DNA from: Reinekea forsetii
Lineage (GTDB): Bacteria > Pseudomonadota > Gammaproteobacteria > Pseudomonadales > Natronospirillaceae
Direction: 5' to 3'
DNA length: 64,000 nt
NCBI RefSeq assembly: GCF_002795845.1
Contig: NZ_CP011797.1
Location: 1,139,501 to 1,203,500, forward strand
The translations under genes were made by a program, and so were the position numbers. Under the pieces are notes generated by a model, which was not told the origin of the DNA, made no database searches, and was given only the letters and a program-made list of their open reading frames with translations. Within the stretch, counting starts at the first letter, position 1. Each line of letters starts with the position of its first letter. Shown here one piece after another: positions 8,193 to 16,840 of the stretch.

Positions 8193-8912
8193 GTGTTTTT
8201 GGATGAATTTCATACGGTAATTGACGGCCGCATTGTGGTGTCCGCGGCACAGGCGAGTCGTTTTGCCAAAGAGGTGGCGGGCGACTTCAACCCAATCCAC
8301 GATCCCGAGGCCAAACGTTTTGTGGTGCCAGGTGATCTGCTGTTCGCACTGGCTATGTCGAAATACGGCCTAGGCCAACGCATGTCGGTGTCCTTTTCCG
8401 GTATGGTCGGCAAAGACAAGCCGCTCAACCTACCCGACAATCATCAGGGTGTTATTGAGATAACCGATGATGCTGGCAAGGTTTATACCCATGTTGAACA
8501 CCATGGTGAGGTATCGCACGACCGCGCACTTATCGAAGCCGTTATTCGCAGCTACGTCGCCTTTTCCGGTCAGAATTTCCCCTATATATTAGTGCCCCTG
8601 CTGGAAAAGCATCAGGTCATGTTTAATCCAAGGCGCCCTCTGGTAATCTATGAGAGCATGTCGTTTGAGCTCGACCGAGTCGCCATTGCTCAACCTGAAT
8701 TGGCTCTCGTCAACTCGACACTGGATGTCAACGGTAAGCGCGGCGATGCGCATTTCATCTTTGAAATTCGAGATGGTGATGAAGTGATTGGTAAGGGCGA
8801 TAAAAAACTCATCGTCAGTGGATTACAGCCTTATGACGCAGAACTGATGGGCAGGGTGGTAGACGACTTCGAACTGTTAAAATCGGCCTATCGACCTTCC
8901 GCACCGGCCTGA
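8193..8912 (+). CDS. DUF3581-family protein with MaoC/hot-dog-like dehydratase motif
   Basis: The product has 239 residues. The conserved block ASRFAKEVAGDFNPIHD (residues about 19-35) and VPGDLLFALAMSKYGL are characteristic of the gammaproteobacterial DUF3581 family as I know it. The F-A-x-x-x-G-D-F-N-P-I-H pattern is the same as in MaoC-type (R)-enoyl-CoA hydratases, so a hot-dog fold acting on an acyl thioester is a reasonable inference, though no activity has been assigned. The longest frame starts at 8040, but GTG 8193 follows a perfect AGGAGG at 8180-8185 with 7-nt spacing and starts at the family's usual N-terminus. It is an isolated gene without signal peptide or membrane helix. Confidence 0.75.
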   Translation: MFLDEFHTVIDGRIVVSAAQASRFAKEVAGDFNPIHDPEAKRFVVPGDLLFALAMSKYGLGQRMSVSFSGMVGKDKPLNLPDNHQGVIEITDDAGKVYTHVEHHGEVSHDRALIEAVIRSYVAFSGQNFPYILVPLLEKHQVMFNPRRPLVIYESMSFELDRVAIAQPELALVNSTLDVNGKRGDAHFIFEIRDGDEVIGKGDKKLIVSGLQPYDAELMGRVVDDFELLKSAYRPSAPA

Positions 8913-9109
8913 TGGCCACATCGGGTGCAAGTAAAGCGCCCGACCCGGCATGGTCGTCTCCAGACGGCCAGCGCGCATTCAGCTTAAAAATAACCCAGTC
9001 GTTAATTTCGTTACAAAAAATTACACTCATAACTTGTTGATTTGCAAAGAGGCCTAAAAATCAGTGCAAAAAAGCTGGTATTTACGGGTGCATTTTAGAT
9101 CGGTTTGCT

Positions 9110-9115
9110 TATAAT
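9110..9115 (+). promoter_or_regulatory. candidate -10 element (TATAAT) for the DUF2185 gene
   Basis: A perfect TATAAT lies 44 bases before the start codon of the next gene, in an otherwise A+T-rich gap. No good -35 was found at 16-18 bp; TTTACG at 9081-9086 is too far. Confidence 0.5.
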
Positions 9116-9159
9116 CCGCCGCCCTTTGATGCCGGGTTATACCCGAGGTTACCGACTGT

Positions 9160-9492
9160 ATGAGAAATGAGCTTTACACCGCAACTGAACTGGGCCACCT
9201 GTGTCTTGCCTCTAGTCTGATTTTAAATGAGCGTCCGTTGCCAATTCGTTTTTTTTACAAGGAAGATCCCCAGCACGCAAATGATACCGGCTTTCGTTTT
9301 TACAGCGGTCAGGAGACCGACGAATTCTTACTCGAGGAAAATGCCGCGTGTGTCGCGCCATTGGACTGCCTCGAGCGTTTAGACCCAAGCATCACCGAAT
9401 TGGTGCGCCGGTCGCAAGTCGGTAGCGTTTGGGAACGCTTGCCCAACACCAACGATTGGGTACCGGTGCACGATTACGACATCCCCGCCTAG
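9160..9492 (+). CDS. DUF2185 (Imm33-like) small protein
   Basis: This 110-residue protein matches the DUF2185/Imm33 pattern: CLASSLIL near the N-terminus, then RFFYKEDPQHANDTGFRFYSGQETDEF (residues about 29-56 in separate blocks), and a short acidic C-terminal part. In polymorphic-toxin systems members act as immunity proteins, and the related domain also occurs as free-standing housekeeping copies of unknown role. No toxin gene is next to it, so an immunity function is not supported here. The start ATG has a weak GAGG at 9145-9148. A TATAAT lies 44 bases upstream, and a perfect 14-bp palindrome follows the stop codon. Confidence 0.65.
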   Translation: MRNELYTATELGHLCLASSLILNERPLPIRFFYKEDPQHANDTGFRFYSGQETDEFLLEENAACVAPLDCLERLDPSITELVRRSQVGSVWERLPNTNDWVPVHDYDIPA

Positions 9493-9506
9493 CCTGATAG
9501 GCCAAG

Positions 9507-9520
9507 GACCGCGCGCGGTC
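9507..9520. repeat. perfect 14-bp GC palindrome after the DUF2185 gene
   Basis: GACCGCGCGCGGTC is a perfect palindrome 14 bases after the stop codon. It has no loop and no T-run, so an intrinsic terminator is unlikely unless the stem opens centrally; a protein-binding site is equally possible. Confidence 0.4.
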
Positions 9521-9581
9521 ACGCTCTGCGGGCACTTCTGCTGAGTTTTTATTCTGTACCTCTAAGGTGCCCCTTGCGGCG

Positions 9582-10610
9582 CTATTGCGTCCCGTCGGAT
9601 ACCAACCACGGCTTGGAAAACCAATAATAAAACGCTCCCGAGGCGCTGCGTGCGGTGCAGTTGAAGCGATGCCGGCCGAGTGTTAAGGGTGCCGGGCTAC
9701 TTAGCCGAAAGGAGCTGGCCGTGGGACGGCTAGCCGGCAGCGGATCACCATCGAGAAAACAATTCAGGGGCAGCGTTGGCACGAGGTTATCGGTGAAATC
9801 GACGGTGACGCTCGGGCTTCGATCGGTCGTGAGCATGTTGGGTAGGTTGGCCTCATCGATCGGCATCGGATGGGAGCCAATCTTGGTCGCCAAGGTGGCC
9901 GTATTGGCATATATGCCGGCCGCGGCAAAGCGAGGGATGGCTTGGGCATGGGTGCCCGCCCAGACGCCGCCAGAATGTTGACCGAAACCGAGGTAGCCCA
10001 TGTCCTTCAGTAAGTCCTGCAGCTGTGTGCTGAACTCGCCATAGGGGTACGCCAGCCAACGCGGCACAGCGTCGCCGAGCTCGTCTACCAGACGCTGCTG
10101 TGCCTGTTCGATATTTGCTCTGAGACCGGCCCGCCCCAGCGCGCCGCCGGCCTGTTGGCGCACCAGATAGGCGTGATCGGTGCTGTGGTTGGCAATGGTC
10201 ACGCCGCGCTGCGCCAGGGTGCGCAATTGCGCCCAACTGAGCATATCGCCATAGCCCTTGTCGATCGGGTCGGTGGCGACAAAGATGGTGAAGGGATAGC
10301 CAAACTCCTCAAGCAGTGGCAAGGCATTGTCATAGATATCGCGATAGCCATCGTCAAAGGTGATCGCGATGGTCTTGTCCGGTAAGGGCGAGCCATTTGT
10401 AACGGCCGCAAGGGCTTCCGCAAGCGGCATGACATGGATCTGCTGATCTTGAAAAAACTGCAGATGTTCGCGGAAAACTTGTGGCGTGACAGAGGTGCTC
10501 GCCGGACTGTCTGTCGAGACGTGGTGATAGACCAGGATATTAAAATGATCGGCTGCAGCGGCCAAGTCGAGCCATCCGGCCAGCACGCAGACCCAGAGCA
10601 GTCTTTTCAC
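9582..10610 (-). CDS. secreted polysaccharide deacetylase (CE4/NodB family)
   Basis: The product has 342 residues. A signal peptide covers residues 1-20 (KRLLWVCVLAGWLDLAAA). The NodB homology domain contains ILVYHHVS, the catalytic/metal Asp pair in IAITFDDGYRD, and the metal-binding NHSTDHAYL (HSxxH). These enzymes remove N- or O-acetyl groups from polysaccharides such as chitooligosaccharides, peptidoglycan or exopolysaccharide; which one cannot be told. The C-terminal 90 residues form an extra beta-rich domain (PSVTVDFTDNLVPTLPLNCFLDGD). The start is GTG 10610, which overlaps the sseA stop as GTGA, so translation is coupled; longer starts would run into sseA and add residues before the signal peptide. 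Confidence 0.85.
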   Translation of the reverse strand: MKRLLWVCVLAGWLDLAAAADHFNILVYHHVSTDSPASTSVTPQVFREHLQFFQDQQIHVMPLAEALAAVTNGSPLPDKTIAITFDDGYRDIYDNALPLLEEFGYPFTIFVATDPIDKGYGDMLSWAQLRTLAQRGVTIANHSTDHAYLVRQQAGGALGRAGLRANIEQAQQRLVDELGDAVPRWLAYPYGEFSTQLQDLLKDMGYLGFGQHSGGVWAGTHAQAIPRFAAAGIYANTATLATKIGSHPMPIDEANLPNMLTTDRSPSVTVDFTDNLVPTLPLNCFLDGDPLPASRPTASSFRLSSPAPLTLGRHRFNCTARSASGAFYYWFSKPWLVSDGTQ

Positions 10611-11449
10611 CAGACCGGACCTTCTGTGCCCAGGCCAATTGCCCGCTGCGGATCGGTGATCCATTCACTCCAGCTGCCCGGGTACAGCGTCGGCATGAGT
10701 CGGCCGCTTTCACATAAGGCCAATAGATTATGGCAGGCGGTGACCCCAGAACCGCAGTAGCAGACCAGCGCAGCATTGGGCAAACCGGCAAAGCGCTGCG
10801 CCAATTCAGCCGAGCTTAAAAAGCGGCCATCGGCGGCCAGGTTTTTACTGAAATCGGCATTCATCGCCCCCGGAATATGGCCGGCCTGGGTATCGAGTGG
10901 TTCAATATCTCCCCGGTAGCGCGCCAAGGCTCGGGCATCTAAGACCAAGGTCGAGGCATCTCGGTCGGCCAGTTCTTGGGCGCTGATGGTCCAGTCGGCA
11001 CGGGGCGTGATCTGAATCTCGGATGGCTGCGGCACCGGCACTAAGCGGGTGCAATCGCCGCCCAACTGTTGCCAGCGTGCCAGACCGCCATCCAATAGCT
11101 GGACCTTGTCGATCCCGGCCCATTTCAACAGCCACCAGGCCCGTGCGGCAAACATGCCGTTGCCTTGATCGTACACCACCACCTGGGACTGGGGTTCGAT
11201 GCCCCATTGACGCAAGGTCGCCTGCCACTGCTCGACACTCGGCAGGGGGTGACGACCGGTTTGGCCGGGCACGCACGGGCCCGATAACTGCTCTGCCAGA
11301 TCGGCGTATAGCGCGCCGGGTATATGGCCCTCACGGTATTGCTCGAGGCCCTTGTTGGGCGCCTGTAAATCGAAACGGCAGTCGAGAATAACCTGCCCAG
11401 GAAGATCGGTCCGGGTAAAAAGCTGTTCAACTTGGATCAGTTCAGACAT
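10607..11449 (-). CDS. sseA: 3-mercaptopyruvate/thiosulfate sulfurtransferase
   Basis: This 280-residue protein has two rhodanese domains. The N-terminal, inactive domain has ILDCRFDL and HIPGALYADL; the C-terminal domain has VLDARALARYRG and the active loop CYCGSGVTACHNL. The CGSGVTA loop around the catalytic Cys is the form found in 3-mercaptopyruvate sulfurtransferases, which transfer sulfur from mercaptopyruvate to cyanide or thiol acceptors. It is cytoplasmic. The start is ATG 11449 (MSELIQVEQLF); an in-frame ATG at 11467 is possible, and neither has a strong ribosome binding site. The gene overlaps the polysaccharide deacetylase by four bases, which makes them an operon, although no functional link is obvious. 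Confidence 0.85.
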   Translation of the reverse strand: MSELIQVEQLFTRTDLPGQVILDCRFDLQAPNKGLEQYREGHIPGALYADLAEQLSGPCVPGQTGRHPLPSVEQWQATLRQWGIEPQSQVVVYDQGNGMFAARAWWLLKWAGIDKVQLLDGGLARWQQLGGDCTRLVPVPQPSEIQITPRADWTISAQELADRDASTLVLDARALARYRGDIEPLDTQAGHIPGAMNADFSKNLAADGRFLSSAELAQRFAGLPNAALVCYCGSGVTACHNLLALCESGRLMPTLYPGSWSEWITDPQRAIGLGTEGPVW

Positions 11450-11493
11450 GACAAAGTAGCCATTCATTCGATGAAAAGTACGCCCATGGTACC

Positions 11494-13374
11494 CTATTCA
11501 ATCAAGCTTTCAACCGAACCATCCGGGGTCATTTGAGCCACCAATAGCTCCACCAGGGCCGCCTTGCTAATCGGTTTGGCCCAGTAAAAGCCTTGTGCCG
11601 TTTTACACTGCCAGCTCTTCAGTAGGTCCAAGGTTTGCCGATCTTCGACCCCCTCGGCGACCGCCGTTAAGTCGAGGCCCTTACATATTTGCAAGATCGC
11701 CCGGACAATCGTTTGATTGTATTCGCTCTGGGTCAGGTCTTGGATAAAGGAGCGATCGATTTTCAGCGTCTGGACATCAAAGTGCTTGAGGTAGCCCAAA
11801 TTACTGTAGCCGGTGCCAAAGTCGTCGATCGACAGGCTCACGCCCAGTCGGCGTAAACCGGCTAAATTATTGCGGATATCGCTGACCTGGTCGGCCAATA
11901 TGGACTCGGTGATTTCAATATCCATCACGGCGGGCTTGAGCCGGTAAAAATCCAGGATTTCAGCGATTTCAGACGCCAAGTCGGTGTTCTTAAATTGTGC
12001 CACCGAGACATTCACACTGATATGAAAGCTCGGCAGCGTTTTGATAAAGGTTTGGGTGTCTCGACAGGCGGTGTCCAGGACCCAACGGCCAATCTCTGCG
12101 ATGAGTCCGTTTTGTTCGGCCATGGGAATAAAATGATCCGGGCCGATGGCCCCGAAGCGACTGTTTTGCCAACGCAAGAGCGCTTCGGCGCCGACAATTT
12201 TTTCGCTACACAGGTCGATTTTGGGCTGGTACAGCAAGGTCAGTTCGTTATTTTGGATGGCCATACGCATTTGTGCGGTCAGGTCGAGTCGATACTGTAC
12301 TTTCTGCTGTTGTTCGTTATTGAAAAAGCAAAAGGTATTGCGGCCCAAGTCTTTGGCCTGATACATGGCCAGATCGGCATTCTTCAAAATGCCTTCAAAG
12401 TTGTCTGCATCATTCGGGGCCAGTGCGATGCCGATTGATGCCGAGCAGTGCACCAGCGAGCTGGCCAATTGGTATTCTTTTGCCAATGCGATCATCACGG
12501 TGGTAGCTAGGTTTGAAATGGATGCGATATCGGCAAGGCCTTCGGCCAGAATGAGAAACTCATCGCCGCCAAGGCGACAGATGGTGTCGGATTTTCGTAC
12601 GGTCTGACGCAAACGCTCGGCAACCTGAATCAGCAGATTATCGCCCAGCAGATGACCGAGTGAATCGTTAATCGATTTAAAGTCGTCCAAGTCCAAATAC
12701 AACACGGCCAGTTGCCGATTGTCGCGCCGGCTTTTGAGTAGGGCGTGCTCGAACCGGTCTTTGGCCAGCAAGCGATTGGGCAGGTTAGTGAGCGCGTCAT
12801 GTTGCGCGATATAAACTATGTGTTTTTGCGAGGCTTTGAAGCGCTCGTTTTCCGCCATAATAACCTGGCCCGCATCGACTAGGTCCTTGTGCAGTACCTG
12901 AATGGCATAGGCGGTAACCGCGAAGATCATCGCAGAGGAAAAGCCGGTTTCAAATGAGGCCACCATTGGCGGTACAGACAGGTAGTCTAGGCTGTAGGCC
13001 AGACCCAAGGCCAGGCAGATGAAGATGATCAGCGCGACCACTGTGTAGGTTAGGTGTGCGCGGCCGATCATGGTTGAAAAGATAATCAGCCCCGGCAGAC
13101 CAAAAAGCGACAGGTCTCGTAGGCCGGCTCCGGTGAGCATCAAAATCAGGATAGTGACAAAGAGCACGCCGACCAGGACGTTGGCCGCCCCGTCTAGGCG
13201 ATCGCGCCGAGTCAATTGGTCGACCCCGACCATCGCCAATAGGGCACAAGCCAGCATGATCGCTTCAAGCCAAAAGCCATAGATGACCTGCATGATTGCG
13301 ATCAGCGTTAGGGTAATGGCGACGCCGAAGGTCAGCTGTTTAAGGCGTTTTTTACGCACAAGGCTAAATTTCAA
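11494..13374 (-). CDS. membrane-bound GGDEF-EAL c-di-GMP signalling protein
   Basis: The 626-residue product has an N-terminal membrane region of about five helices (residues 15-165, ITLTLIAIMQVIYGF, LVGVLFVTILILML), a GGDEF domain (about 190-345) with intact GGDEF in RLGGDEFLILAEG, and an EAL domain (about 365-610) with GAEALLRW, DDFGTGYSNLGYLKH and LKIDRSFI. Both catalytic motifs look complete, so it may make and break cyclic di-GMP; which activity dominates is not predictable. The membrane domain is not one of the named sensor types I recognise. The start appears to be TTG 13374, with GTG 13359 as an alternative; neither has a good Shine-Dalgarno. It lies downstream of the tRNA operon on the same strand. 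Confidence 0.85.
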   Translation of the reverse strand: MKFSLVRKKRLKQLTFGVAITLTLIAIMQVIYGFWLEAIMLACALLAMVGVDQLTRRDRLDGAANVLVGVLFVTILILMLTGAGLRDLSLFGLPGLIIFSTMIGRAHLTYTVVALIIFICLALGLAYSLDYLSVPPMVASFETGFSSAMIFAVTAYAIQVLHKDLVDAGQVIMAENERFKASQKHIVYIAQHDALTNLPNRLLAKDRFEHALLKSRRDNRQLAVLYLDLDDFKSINDSLGHLLGDNLLIQVAERLRQTVRKSDTICRLGGDEFLILAEGLADIASISNLATTVMIALAKEYQLASSLVHCSASIGIALAPNDADNFEGILKNADLAMYQAKDLGRNTFCFFNNEQQQKVQYRLDLTAQMRMAIQNNELTLLYQPKIDLCSEKIVGAEALLRWQNSRFGAIGPDHFIPMAEQNGLIAEIGRWVLDTACRDTQTFIKTLPSFHISVNVSVAQFKNTDLASEIAEILDFYRLKPAVMDIEITESILADQVSDIRNNLAGLRRLGVSLSIDDFGTGYSNLGYLKHFDVQTLKIDRSFIQDLTQSEYNQTIVRAILQICKGLDLTAVAEGVEDRQTLDLLKSWQCKTAQGFYWAKPISKAALVELLVAQMTPDGSVESLIE

Positions 13375-13459
13375 ACCAGAGATCCGATAGCGTGAGCAGG
13401 TATCTTAAGTATAGGGGGCTTTGGGGATTTGCTTGGGAAAGTTGTGCGGGGCGAAAAGC

Positions 13460-13534
13460 TGGCTGGTCCGGCTGGATTCGAACCAGCGCATGACAGGATC
13501 AAAACCTGTTGCCTTACCGCTTGGCGACGGACCA
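13460..13534 (-). tRNA. tRNA-Gln (TTG), copy 2 in transcript order
   Basis: The 75-base cloverleaf includes an encoded CCA (TGG at 13460-13462 on the plus strand). The anticodon loop reads GGTTTTGATCC, giving anticodon TTG for Gln. Acceptor stem TGGTCCG pairs with CGGACCA. The sequence is identical to the neighbouring copy at 13580-13654, 45 bases away. Confidence 0.95.
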
Positions 13535-13579
13535 GTATAAATGTGTGCTAAAACTGCTAAACGAGCGTTACAGAAGAAC

Positions 13580-13654
13580 TGGCTGGTCCGGCTGGATTCG
13601 AACCAGCGCATGACAGGATCAAAACCTGTTGCCTTACCGCTTGGCGACGGACCA
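13580..13654 (-). tRNA. tRNA-Gln (TTG), copy 1 in transcript order
   Basis: This is a 75-base gene identical to the copy at 13460-13534, with encoded CCA and anticodon TTG. It is 4 bases from the 3' end of the tRNA-Met gene, so the three are one transcript. Confidence 0.95.
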
Positions 13655-13658
13655 GTAA

Positions 13659-13735
13659 TGGTGGCTATAGCTAGACTTGAACTAGCGACCCCAGCATTAT
13701 GAATGCTGTGCTCTAACCAACTGAGCTATATAGCC
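13659..13735 (-). tRNA. tRNA-Met (CAT), elongator type
   Basis: This 77-base gene has an encoded CCA (13659-13661). Anticodon CAT is at 13701-13699 on the minus strand. Acceptor GGCTATA pairs with TATAGCC, and the D-loop AGCTCAGTTGGTTAGAGC is standard. The fully paired 1-72 (G-C) pair and the lack of initiator-type GGG/CCC anticodon-stem pairs indicate an elongator rather than initiator tRNA. It is the first gene of the tRNA operon. Confidence 0.9.
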
Positions 13736-13751
13736 TCTATAACGGGGCCGT

Positions 13752-13779
13752 ATTATCCCTTTATTTGTTTCTCTGTCAA
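13752..13779 (-). promoter_or_regulatory. promoter of the tRNA-Met/Gln/Gln operon
   Basis: On the minus strand a perfect -35 TTGACA (13779-13774) is followed after 16 bp by -10 GATAAT (13757-13752). A GC-rich stretch (ACGGCCCCG) follows the -10, the kind of discriminator seen at stringently controlled stable-RNA promoters. The first tRNA base is 17 bases downstream. Confidence 0.85.
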
Positions 13780-14141
13780 CCGTCTCTAATCTTTTTTTTT
13801 AAATAGTTTCAAAGAGTTAGCGAATTATCCGGGCCACAGTGCGGATCCACCTTAGGAATGTCGGCCGTCCGCTAAAGCAAATTCAAGCCAAGTCTTTGAA
13901 AAACAGCCATATATGCCTTAAAAACCATCCTTTGGACCTGTTTAATAGCCAAAACGATTCATAAACGGCCGATCTTCGAACGCCGTTATGCCGAGGTGCA
14001 AACATTGCCGACCGGCAAGCCGCGGGCAACGGCGCGCTCATGCCCATCGGTTGAGAAGCCGATCGAGTGGCCAAAAATCAGGCGAATTTAAAATCTATTG
14101 ATACACTTTAAGGACTGTTTTCATTTCTTAGGGAGCTCGAT
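13780..14141. other. intergenic stretch between tRNA operon and lemA
   Basis: This holds the upstream region of the tRNA promoter at its left edge and the lemA ribosome binding site (AGGGAG, about 14129-14134) at its right edge. No gene, terminator or clear lemA promoter was recognised between them. Confidence 0.4.
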
Positions 14142-14738
14142 ATGGATTTTTCATTCAGTACTATCATCACCTGGGGCGTGCCACTGGTCTTGGTTATATT
14201 TCTGGTTACCCTTTACAACAGGCTAGTGGCGTATCGAAATCGCTTTAAAAACGCCTTTGCCCAAATCGATGTGCAATTGCAACGCCGTCACGATCTGATC
14301 CCCAACTTGGTTGAAACCGCCAAAACCTACTTAAAGCATGAGCAGGACACCTTGGAAAGCGTAACCGCAGCGCGCAATCAGGCGGTGTCGGCACAGCGGT
14401 CGGCGGCGGCAAACCCTGCGGACGGAGCCCTGGTCGGCAAGCTGTCACAAGCTGAAGGTATGCTTTCAGGCGCGCTCGGGCGGCTGTTTGCCGTCTCCGA
14501 AGACTATCCCGATTTGAAAGCCGACGGCACCATGCGCGACCTGATGGAAAGCCTGGACAGTACCGAAAACAAGGTCTCCTTTGCCCGCCAAGCCTATAAC
14601 GATAGCGTGATGCATTACCAAACGCTCAAGGAATCCTTCCCGACCAACCTGGTGGCGAATATGGCCGGCTTTAAGGACGCCGCCCTGTTCGAAGTCGATC
14701 GCCCTGAGGTCAAGCGCGCACCGACGGTCGCGTTCTAA
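14142..14738 (+). CDS. lemA: LemA family protein
   Basis: The product has 198 residues. One N-terminal transmembrane helix (TWGVPLVLVIFLVTLYN, about 10-27) is followed by the helical LemA domain: FAQIDVQLQRRHDLIPNLVE, then RLFAVSEDYPDLKAD and ENKVSFARQAYNDSV. LemA proteins are membrane-anchored helical bundles with the bulk of the domain outside the cytoplasm or facing it, depending on the species; their role is unsettled. The AGGGAG at about 14129-14134 supports the start. It is immediately followed by an M48 metalloprotease gene, a common pairing in which LemA and the HtpX-like protease are thought to act together in membrane protein quality control. Confidence 0.9.
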   Translation: MDFSFSTIITWGVPLVLVIFLVTLYNRLVAYRNRFKNAFAQIDVQLQRRHDLIPNLVETAKTYLKHEQDTLESVTAARNQAVSAQRSAAANPADGALVGKLSQAEGMLSGALGRLFAVSEDYPDLKADGTMRDLMESLDSTENKVSFARQAYNDSVMHYQTLKESFPTNLVANMAGFKDAALFEVDRPEVKRAPTVAF

Positions 14739-14754
14739 GCGGTGTTTAGGTGCT

Positions 14755-14783
14755 TAGGTGCAAAGGGGCCTAGGTGCAAAGGG
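14755..14783 (+). repeat. two 13-bp direct repeats between lemA and the M48 gene
   Basis: TAGGTGCAAAGGG occurs at 14755-14767 and 14771-14783, with a partial TTAGGTGC copy just before. This is a small slippage-type array in the 98-base lemA/M48 spacer. Confidence 0.6.
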
Positions 14784-14836
14784 CAGTCGAGCTGGGATGG
14801 CGCTCAGTACTGCCGTGAGGTTGGCAAGGGGTGGGC

Positions 14837-16840
14837 ATGGACTTTTTTGAACAACAAGATCGGGCACGGCAAAAAACCGGGCAATTGGTGCTGTTATTTT
14901 TTCTCGGCCTGCTGGCCACCCTGGTTGCCATCAACCTGGTATGTTTTCTCGCTTATTGGTTTTTTTACAGTCCGGTCGAGCTGGACGGCAGCCCCCCTGT
15001 ATCAGCCTTGCCCGGTCTACTCGGCGAGTGGTTTCAAGTCTCGCCGGGCGCATCAGGCGAGCCGAGTGCCACTCTGGCCCTGGCCTGGTCCGGCTGGTGG
15101 CACTCCAATCTAAATTGGCAAATAAGCCTCGGTGTGATTGGTGCAGTGATTATTGGCACGCTGTTCCGCTTTCTCGAACTGGCTGGAGGAGGGCGCAAGG
15201 TGGCCGATTGGGCCGGTGCGAAGCCCATTCAAATGGGCACCAGCTATCCGGCCATCAAGCAACTGATCAATATCTGCGAGGAGATGGCCATTGCCGCCGG
15301 TATGCCGGTGCCAGAGCTTTACTTGATGGAACACGAACCGGGTATCAATGCCTTTGTAGCCGGTTACTCGCCCCAGGATGCGGTGCTGGTGGTGACCCAG
15401 GGCGCTTTGGATCAGCTCAGTCGCGACCAATTACAGGGTGTGGTCGGGCATGAGTATTCACATATCCTCAATGGGGATATGCGGCTCAATATTCGTTTGA
15501 TGGCTTGCTTGGCTGGGCTGGTAATGATTGGTCAAATCGGTCGATTTTTGCTGGAGGCCAATTTCTGGCACGGCTCAAGACGCAGCCATCGCAATGACGG
15601 TCGAAGTGCCTTGCTGATGATTGGCCTGGGCCTGGTATTTGTCTTGGTCGGCTATATCGGTGTTCTGGTCGGGCGCATAATTAAGGCCGCTGTGTCACGC
15701 CAGCGGGAGTTCCTGGCCGATGCCAGCGCGGTGCAATTTACCCGCTTGCCGGATGGTTTGGCCGGCGCACTGTACGCTATCAAAGGACATGCTGGCGGCT
15801 CTCAGTTGACCCATCGCCATGCCGAGGACATGTCGCACTTCTGCTTTGGCGAGTCGGTCGCCCTATCGGATCGCCTGGCCACCCATCCGCCGATTGTCGA
15901 GCGCATCCGAGCCATTGCACCGCACTTTGTCGCGCAAGAGCGCAGTCGACGGCGACGCACTGAGTCGGCGGACGACAGCGTGAGTCGATCCCAGCCTCAG
16001 GCCTTTGACAGCGCCCTTACCCTGGTGGGCATTAGCGCCCTAGTCGGCCAGGTCACGCCGGATCAGTTGAACTATGCGCGCGACCTGTATCGCCATATAC
16101 CGGAGCAGGTTAAAACCTGGCTGCATCAATCAGATGGCGCCAAGGCCTACCTGTACTGCCAGATACTGCTCGGTAGCGCGTCGGCTCGGCAAGCCGTGCT
16201 CGACCTGATCAAGCAGGAAGACAGCACCCTGATCGACCTGCTGCAAAAGATCTGGCCCTATTGTCAGAAAATGGACGAACAGTTACGCCTGCCGATAGTG
16301 GACTTACTGATTCCGACGCTCAAGAAACTATCCGAAGCTGAGCGGCTGGTCTTCCTCGATCGGCTCGAGCGTTTGGTCGCCCTCGACGGCCGTGTCGACT
16401 TTATTGAGTGGGTCACCCTGACCCTGATTCAGCTGCGCCTGCGACCCACGCTCGCAGCAGCCAAGCGAAAGCTCGATGGCAACATCCGGCACTATCAGCG
16501 CGCCCTGAGCACCATCTTCAATATCTTAGTGGAGCTGAGCCGCGACAAGGTGGCGGCGGAAAAGGCCCATCAAGCCATTTGCCGCCAAATGGACATAGCC
16601 TATCGGCCTAGCCAGACGCTGCAGTCCATCGGTTACCAGGGGCTGGGTTCAGCCCTAATGGCATTGCAGCAGGTAAATTTTGTTTGGCGCAAAACCTTGT
16701 TGCAAGCCTTTGCCGATATTATTCAAGCCGATGGCCGAGTTGAATTCCGTGAATATGAAATACTCCGCATAATGGCTCAGTGCCTAGCGTGCCCTATGCC
16801 ACCCCTTCGGCCCATCCCAGTAAATACCAGTATTCGTTAA
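14837..16840 (+). CDS. M48-family integral membrane zinc metalloprotease with TerB-like C-terminal region
   Basis: The product has 667 residues. Two membrane segments lie near residues 14-37 and 95-120, and two more flank the catalytic domain (ACLAGLVMIGQIGRF, LLMIGLGLVFVLVGYIGVLVG). The zinc motif is HEYSH in QGVVGHEYSHILNGD, and the third ligand Glu is in SRQREFLADASAVQFTR; both are complete, as in HtpX/M48. The C-terminal ~280 residues are cytoplasmic-looking and helical, with two TerB-like acidic turns (ALDGRVDFIEW and ADGRVEFREYEILR). ATG 14837 follows AAGGGG and is preferred to GTG 14831. It is paired with lemA. The expected role is proteolysis of damaged membrane proteins; the TerB-like extension makes it about twice the length of HtpX. 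Confidence 0.85.
   Translation: MDFFEQQDRARQKTGQLVLLFFLGLLATLVAINLVCFLAYWFFYSPVELDGSPPVSALPGLLGEWFQVSPGASGEPSATLALAWSGWWHSNLNWQISLGVIGAVIIGTLFRFLELAGGGRKVADWAGAKPIQMGTSYPAIKQLINICEEMAIAAGMPVPELYLMEHEPGINAFVAGYSPQDAVLVVTQGALDQLSRDQLQGVVGHEYSHILNGDMRLNIRLMACLAGLVMIGQIGRFLLEANFWHGSRRSHRNDGRSALLMIGLGLVFVLVGYIGVLVGRIIKAAVSRQREFLADASAVQFTRLPDGLAGALYAIKGHAGGSQLTHRHAEDMSHFCFGESVALSDRLATHPPIVERIRAIAPHFVAQERSRRRRTESADDSVSRSQPQAFDSALTLVGISALVGQVTPDQLNYARDLYRHIPEQVKTWLHQSDGAKAYLYCQILLGSASARQAVLDLIKQEDSTLIDLLQKIWPYCQKMDEQLRLPIVDLLIPTLKKLSEAERLVFLDRLERLVALDGRVDFIEWVTLTLIQLRLRPTLAAAKRKLDGNIRHYQRALSTIFNILVELSRDKVAAEKAHQAICRQMDIAYRPSQTLQSIGYQGLGSALMALQQVNFVWRKTLLQAFADIIQADGRVEFREYEILRIMAQCLACPMPPLRPIPVNTSIR

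Noticed and set aside
9160-9492. Immunity gene of a toxin system (Imm33)
   Set aside because: No toxin gene is adjacent; DUF2185 proteins also occur alone.
13405-13611. 68-residue minus-strand protein across the tRNA genes
   Set aside because: It is the translation of the two tRNA-Gln genes and contains the same peptide twice.
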